Shown: positions 61,018-64,000 of the stretch, in pieces
How positions within the stretch are numbered: position 1 is the first letter of the stretch
Layout of the letters: every line of letters begins with the position of its first letter
NCBI GenBank assembly: GCA_015075585.1
Contig: JABTUB010000001.1
Span: forward strand, 310,001 to 374,000
Direction: 5' to 3'
Length of the DNA: 64,000 nt
Source: Chloracidobacterium sp.
GTDB lineage: Bacteria > Acidobacteriota > Blastocatellia > Pyrinomonadales > Pyrinomonadaceae
The notes under the pieces: model-generated
Database searches by the model: none
What the model was told of the DNA's origin: nothing
What the model saw: the letters and a program-made list of their open reading frames with translations, nothing else
Translations under genes and position numbers: made by a program

Positions 61018-63291
61018 TCACTCGGTGCTTCGGTCGAGTACGACCTCAGGGTATTGTGCGGTGAATTGATCGCTCGGCAGCGTATCGATCTCGCCGCGGA
61101 GCGGCCGTGTGCCGACATTGGCCCGGAAGTTCCCGTTGTCGTCATACAGCCGCCGATACTGAGCTGTGTTGCGGATGATGCCCTGAACGTACTGCTTTGT
61201 TTCCTTGAACGGAATATTCTCGGCGAATTCATCGATCTCAGCGGGCAGCGAGGCTCGCCACTGCGGCACACGGCCGGGGCCGGCGTTGTAAGCGACGGCC
61301 ACGTATTCCACGCGGCCGAACTTGTCGAACTGATCCTTCAAATACGCCGTGCCGAGTTCGATGTTCAGTGCGGGGTTGTAAAGATCCTCCGCTGAAGCCG
61401 GTGAATCGAGGCCGTATTTGCGCGCCACGGCACGAGCCGTCGGCAAAAGCAGCTGCATCAGTCCGTAGGCGTTCGCGCTCGACTTGGCACGCGGCGAGAA
61501 GATGGTCTCCTGCCTGATAAAGCCCGCGACCTGATAGCGGTCGAGACCGCGCGCAACCGCCCACTTTTGAATATCTGCCCAGTTGGTCAGCGGATAGAAA
61601 AACGCCCATTCCTCACGCCCCATTTCCTCAGGAAACATTTGAGCATAATCGGGATAGCTCTTTTGCATCGCGATAAGTGCCGAGGTGTTGTCGCCCTTCC
61701 AACGATAGTGCCGCGCGAGTGCGAGGTTGATCTTCGGGCTTTTGTCGGCACTGCGTTTTGCTTCTTTCAGCTCGTCTATCGCCCAATCAAAAAGCCCTAT
61801 GATCGAAAGCTCATCACCCTTTTCCGCACGCTCAAGTTCGCGAGGGCCGGCCGTTTCGGCGGCGACGGTAACGGTCTTGAGGTTTGCGGCGGCGCGTGCG
61901 ATCGTGTCATTCGCCGGCGTTGTCGTGCGGCATTGCCCCGCGGCTTTCATTGCGGCGAGGCGTCCGGATGCAAGATAGCCGTACCAATTCGCACCATAGC
62001 GATAAATGACCGCGTCGTACAAGGCGCATGCCTCGGCCGTCTTGCCGGCACGTTCGCTGTCGCGTGCCGCCCAATAGCCGGCCTTGCCTCGATTTGTCGT
62101 GTCCTTATCGGCGTAGCGGGCAAGGTGTTCGATAAGCATCTGCGACGAAGCGGCGAAATTCTTGGCTTCGTGCTGAAGCCACGCCGCTTCGAACTGAGCC
62201 TGCGCGACATCGACGGAGTTCGGAAAGGCATTGAGCGCCGTGCTAAGGAAATATGTTTCTTCGGTACGCATTCTTGCATCGCGTGCGGCAAGGCCCGCGT
62301 CGATGAAGGTCTTTGCCGTGAGCTTGCCTTGCGGAAATCTTTGCCGCATCTCGTCCGCCGCGGTACGTGCCTGCGGCCACTGCCTCGCTTTGGCGTAGCC
62401 GAGCACGAGCTGACGCGATGCTTCTTCACTTTCGAGAGAATTCATCGGCATTGCCGCGAATGCCTTCTGTGCATCCACCATCCGCGCCGCACCCGAGAAG
62501 GCCGTAACCTTAGCAAGCCGCACGTCGTTGGCTGTTACGGCACTTTCCGGTATCGATGCGAATGCGTTCGCCGCATCGGCCCAAAGGCTCAGTGAAAAGA
62601 GCCGCATCGCAAGATCGAGCGATTCCTGCACGTTCGCGGGTGTCAAAGGCTGGCCGAGCGACGTAAGCTTTGCCGCGGCCTCAGCCGCAGCGGGAGTACG
62701 AGCCGCAGCGAAATATGTGCGGCGATAGTAACCGATCGCCTCGGGCATCGAATTTTGAGCTTCGTACGCCTTTGCGGTCAGCAGAAGAGCGTCTGGATCA
62801 TTTGCCGTGCTCATTTGTACAAGGAACGGCGGCACCTCGACCGCACGCCCGGCGGCGATCGCCGCAGCGGCCCAACTGAGTTTTGAATCACGGACGCGCA
62901 CCGAATTGGGATATTCGTGCAGCAGTTTGTCGAAAGCCTCGAGGGCACCGGCATTATCGCCCGCGGCCTGCAGGGCTTTTCCGCGAAGCCACAACGCATG
63001 ATCGGCGGCCTTTGTCTTTTCGTTGAAGATCTTTGAGTTGAGCAGTGCCGCCGCTCCCGCCGGATCGTTCGCATCAAGCTTCATTTTCGCATGCAGAAGC
63101 CGCGCGAGTGCACCTGAACGTTTGTTCGCAAAGCGCGTTTCTATATCGGCAATCATCGCTTCGGGCGGCATTTTGCCGGTCGAGGTGATCTCACGAAGTC
63201 TTGCGAGTGCCTGCTCCTCGCTCTGCTGGCCGCTGCAGCTGAGCGTTAGGATGATAAGCAAAATGATGGCGAATGTTTGTTTGCGGAGCAT
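61018..63291 (-). CDS. Lytic murein transglycosylase (Slt70-like) with alpha-solenoid
   Basis: 757 residues from ATG 63291; a TTG 12 nt upstream is in frame. The N-terminal signal ends at TLSCSGQ, a possible lipobox. A long TPR-like alpha solenoid (about residues 25-570) carries repeats of about 35 residues. The last part is the SLT lysozyme-like domain: FIRQETIFSPRAKSSANAYGLMQLLLPTA with the catalytic Glu in RQETIF, and VAVAYNAGPGRVPQW. It cuts glycan strands of peptidoglycan. Gene order is convergent with the peptidase, 6 nt apart. Confidence 0.9.
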   Translation of the reverse strand: MLRKQTFAIILLIILTLSCSGQQSEEQALARLREITSTGKMPPEAMIADIETRFANKRSGALARLLHAKMKLDANDPAGAAALLNSKIFNEKTKAADHALWLRGKALQAAGDNAGALEAFDKLLHEYPNSVRVRDSKLSWAAAAIAAGRAVEVPPFLVQMSTANDPDALLLTAKAYEAQNSMPEAIGYYRRTYFAAARTPAAAEAAAKLTSLGQPLTPANVQESLDLAMRLFSLSLWADAANAFASIPESAVTANDVRLAKVTAFSGAARMVDAQKAFAAMPMNSLESEEASRQLVLGYAKARQWPQARTAADEMRQRFPQGKLTAKTFIDAGLAARDARMRTEETYFLSTALNAFPNSVDVAQAQFEAAWLQHEAKNFAASSQMLIEHLARYADKDTTNRGKAGYWAARDSERAGKTAEACALYDAVIYRYGANWYGYLASGRLAAMKAAGQCRTTTPANDTIARAAANLKTVTVAAETAGPRELERAEKGDELSIIGLFDWAIDELKEAKRSADKSPKINLALARHYRWKGDNTSALIAMQKSYPDYAQMFPEEMGREEWAFFYPLTNWADIQKWAVARGLDRYQVAGFIRQETIFSPRAKSSANAYGLMQLLLPTARAVARKYGLDSPASAEDLYNPALNIELGTAYLKDQFDKFGRVEYVAVAYNAGPGRVPQWRASLPAEIDEFAENIPFKETKQYVQGIIRNTAQYRRLYDDNGNFRANVGTRPLRGEIDTLPSDQFTAQYPEVVLDRSTE

Positions 63292-63411
63292 ATGGGTCAA
63301 CAAAGTAAAGATGGCCGAGTATAACGCAGGGTTGTTCGGCGTTATACTTTGTACGGTATTATAGCAAACGCCGGCGGCCTGTTGTTCTTGACCGGCCCGG
63401 CGTCAAAAGTT

Positions 63412-64000
63412 ATGCGAAAAGCTCTCTTTGGCTTGCCCTTCCTTCTCGCTTTCTCGATCCTGTCGCACGCACAGACGCCGACACCCACGCCTGCAGAAGA
63501 CGATAATGTCGTAAAGATATCGACCAGCCTCATCCAGCTTGATGCAACATTCGTTGACAGTAAGGGCAACGCGGTGCGCGACATCAGACGCGATGAGGTC
63601 GAGGTCTATGAGAATGGGCGAAAGCAGGCTGTCAGCGGCTTCTCCTTCGTCAACGTGCCTTTGGGGCGTGCCGTGCAGACCGCCGCTGTCGATAAGAATG
63701 CGCCGCCCGTGCCGCAGGCTCAACTGAGGCCCGAGAACATTCACCGCACCATTGCTCTGGTGGTTGACGACCTGTCGCTGTCATTTACGAGTGTGTATGA
63801 GACGCGGCGCAGCCTCAAGAAGTTCGTTGATGAGCAGATGCAGATCGGCGACCTTGTTGCCATCGTTCGTACAGGTGCAGGCGTCGGTGCTCTGCAACAG
63901 TTCACATCCGACAAACGCCTGCTTTATGCGGCTATTGAGCGTGTTCGTTGGAATCCGCTGGGCACCGGCGGAATAGGAGCGTTCGCGCCGATAAGTGCAG
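63412..64000 (+). CDS. VWFA-related secreted protein, N-terminal part (3' end outside window)
   Basis: 196 residues are visible. A signal peptide (LFGLPFLLAFSILSHAQ) is followed by VKISTSLIQLDATFVDSKGNAVRDI and the VEVYENGRKQ motif, which open the VWFA-related domain family first defined in acidobacteria; a von Willebrand A fold starts near RTIALVVDDLSLSF, whose D-x-S-x-S matches the MIDAS site. Metal-dependent adhesion or binding outside the cell is likely. The ORF runs off the right edge. Confidence 0.88.
   Translation, partial: MRKALFGLPFLLAFSILSHAQTPTPTPAEDDNVVKISTSLIQLDATFVDSKGNAVRDIRRDEVEVYENGRKQAVSGFSFVNVPLGRAVQTAAVDKNAPPVPQAQLRPENIHRTIALVVDDLSLSFTSVYETRRSLKKFVDEQMQIGDLVAIVRTGAGVGALQQFTSDKRLLYAAIERVRWNPLGTGGIGAFAPISA

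Noticed and set aside
61567-62595. A 342-codon plus-strand frame opposite the lytic transglycosylase
   Set aside because: Antisense to a gene with a clear SLT domain and helical repeats; the composition is a mirror of that gene.
1-64000. tRNA, rRNA and insertion-sequence transposase genes
   Set aside because: Looked for by eye in the intergenic spaces and among proteins; none could be supported.

Overview
The window is a stretch of bacterial chromosome, moderately GC-rich by eye and densely coding on both strands. It most resembles an acidobacterium, perhaps of the Blastocatellia/Pyrinomonas kind. The reasons are a VWFA-related secreted protein of the type first named from acidobacteria at the right edge, a VCBS/FG-GAP lipid-free surface protein with a CxxCH head, many TTG/GTG or alternative starts, and Asn/Thr-rich lipoprotein linkers. 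That assignment is inference from gene content, not from a marker gene; no rRNA or tRNA gene was seen.

Layout. Positions 1-8400 hold a peroxiredoxin tail, a thioredoxin-like protein, a YidB+OmpA envelope protein, a minus-strand OsmC / HEAT-cyclophilin / DUF4112 group, a secreted glycine-zipper protein and a winged-helix (AlkZ-related) protein. Positions 8400-15715 are an efflux locus: DUF2892, TolC, adaptor and an RND pump whose C-terminus is fused to two universal-stress-protein domains, divergent from an ArsR regulator with a perfect inverted repeat between them. Positions 15730-23560 carry membrane proteins, a PflX-like radical SAM protein, a BCP peroxiredoxin, a YggX-like protein, an arginyl/leucyl-transferase-like protein, two secreted unknowns and ClpA. 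Positions 23600-28335 make threonine: thrB divergent from the overlapping thrC-thrA. Then come an RNase E/G with a very large insertion inside its S1 domain (28462-30888) and the VCBS protein (31367-32776).

Positions 33023-41212 are the complete cell-elongation cluster mreB-mreC-mreD-mrdA-rodA-mrcA, closed by a 19-bp perfect terminator stem. Positions 41295-46349 hold an esterase, a lipoprotein, lipB, small secreted proteins and an RNase Z-like hydrolase.

Positions 46492-58061 are a SUF iron-sulfur cluster operon (Rrf2 regulator, sufB, sufC, sufD, sufS, sufU) that is the most unusual region. Between its core genes sit an AT-rich double-SNase secreted nuclease, a HicBA toxin-antitoxin pair, a vestigial second copy of the sufB 3' end, degenerate repeat arrays, a membrane glycosyltransferase-like protein, a GxxExxY gene flanked by inverted arrays of a 9-bp unit, a small-protein/nucleotidyltransferase pair and an alpha/beta-hydrolase lipoprotein. 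The operon appears to have been entered repeatedly by selfish or accessory genes while the co-directional core was kept. The window ends with DUF2585, a DPP-IV type peptidase, a lytic transglycosylase and the start of a VWFA protein.
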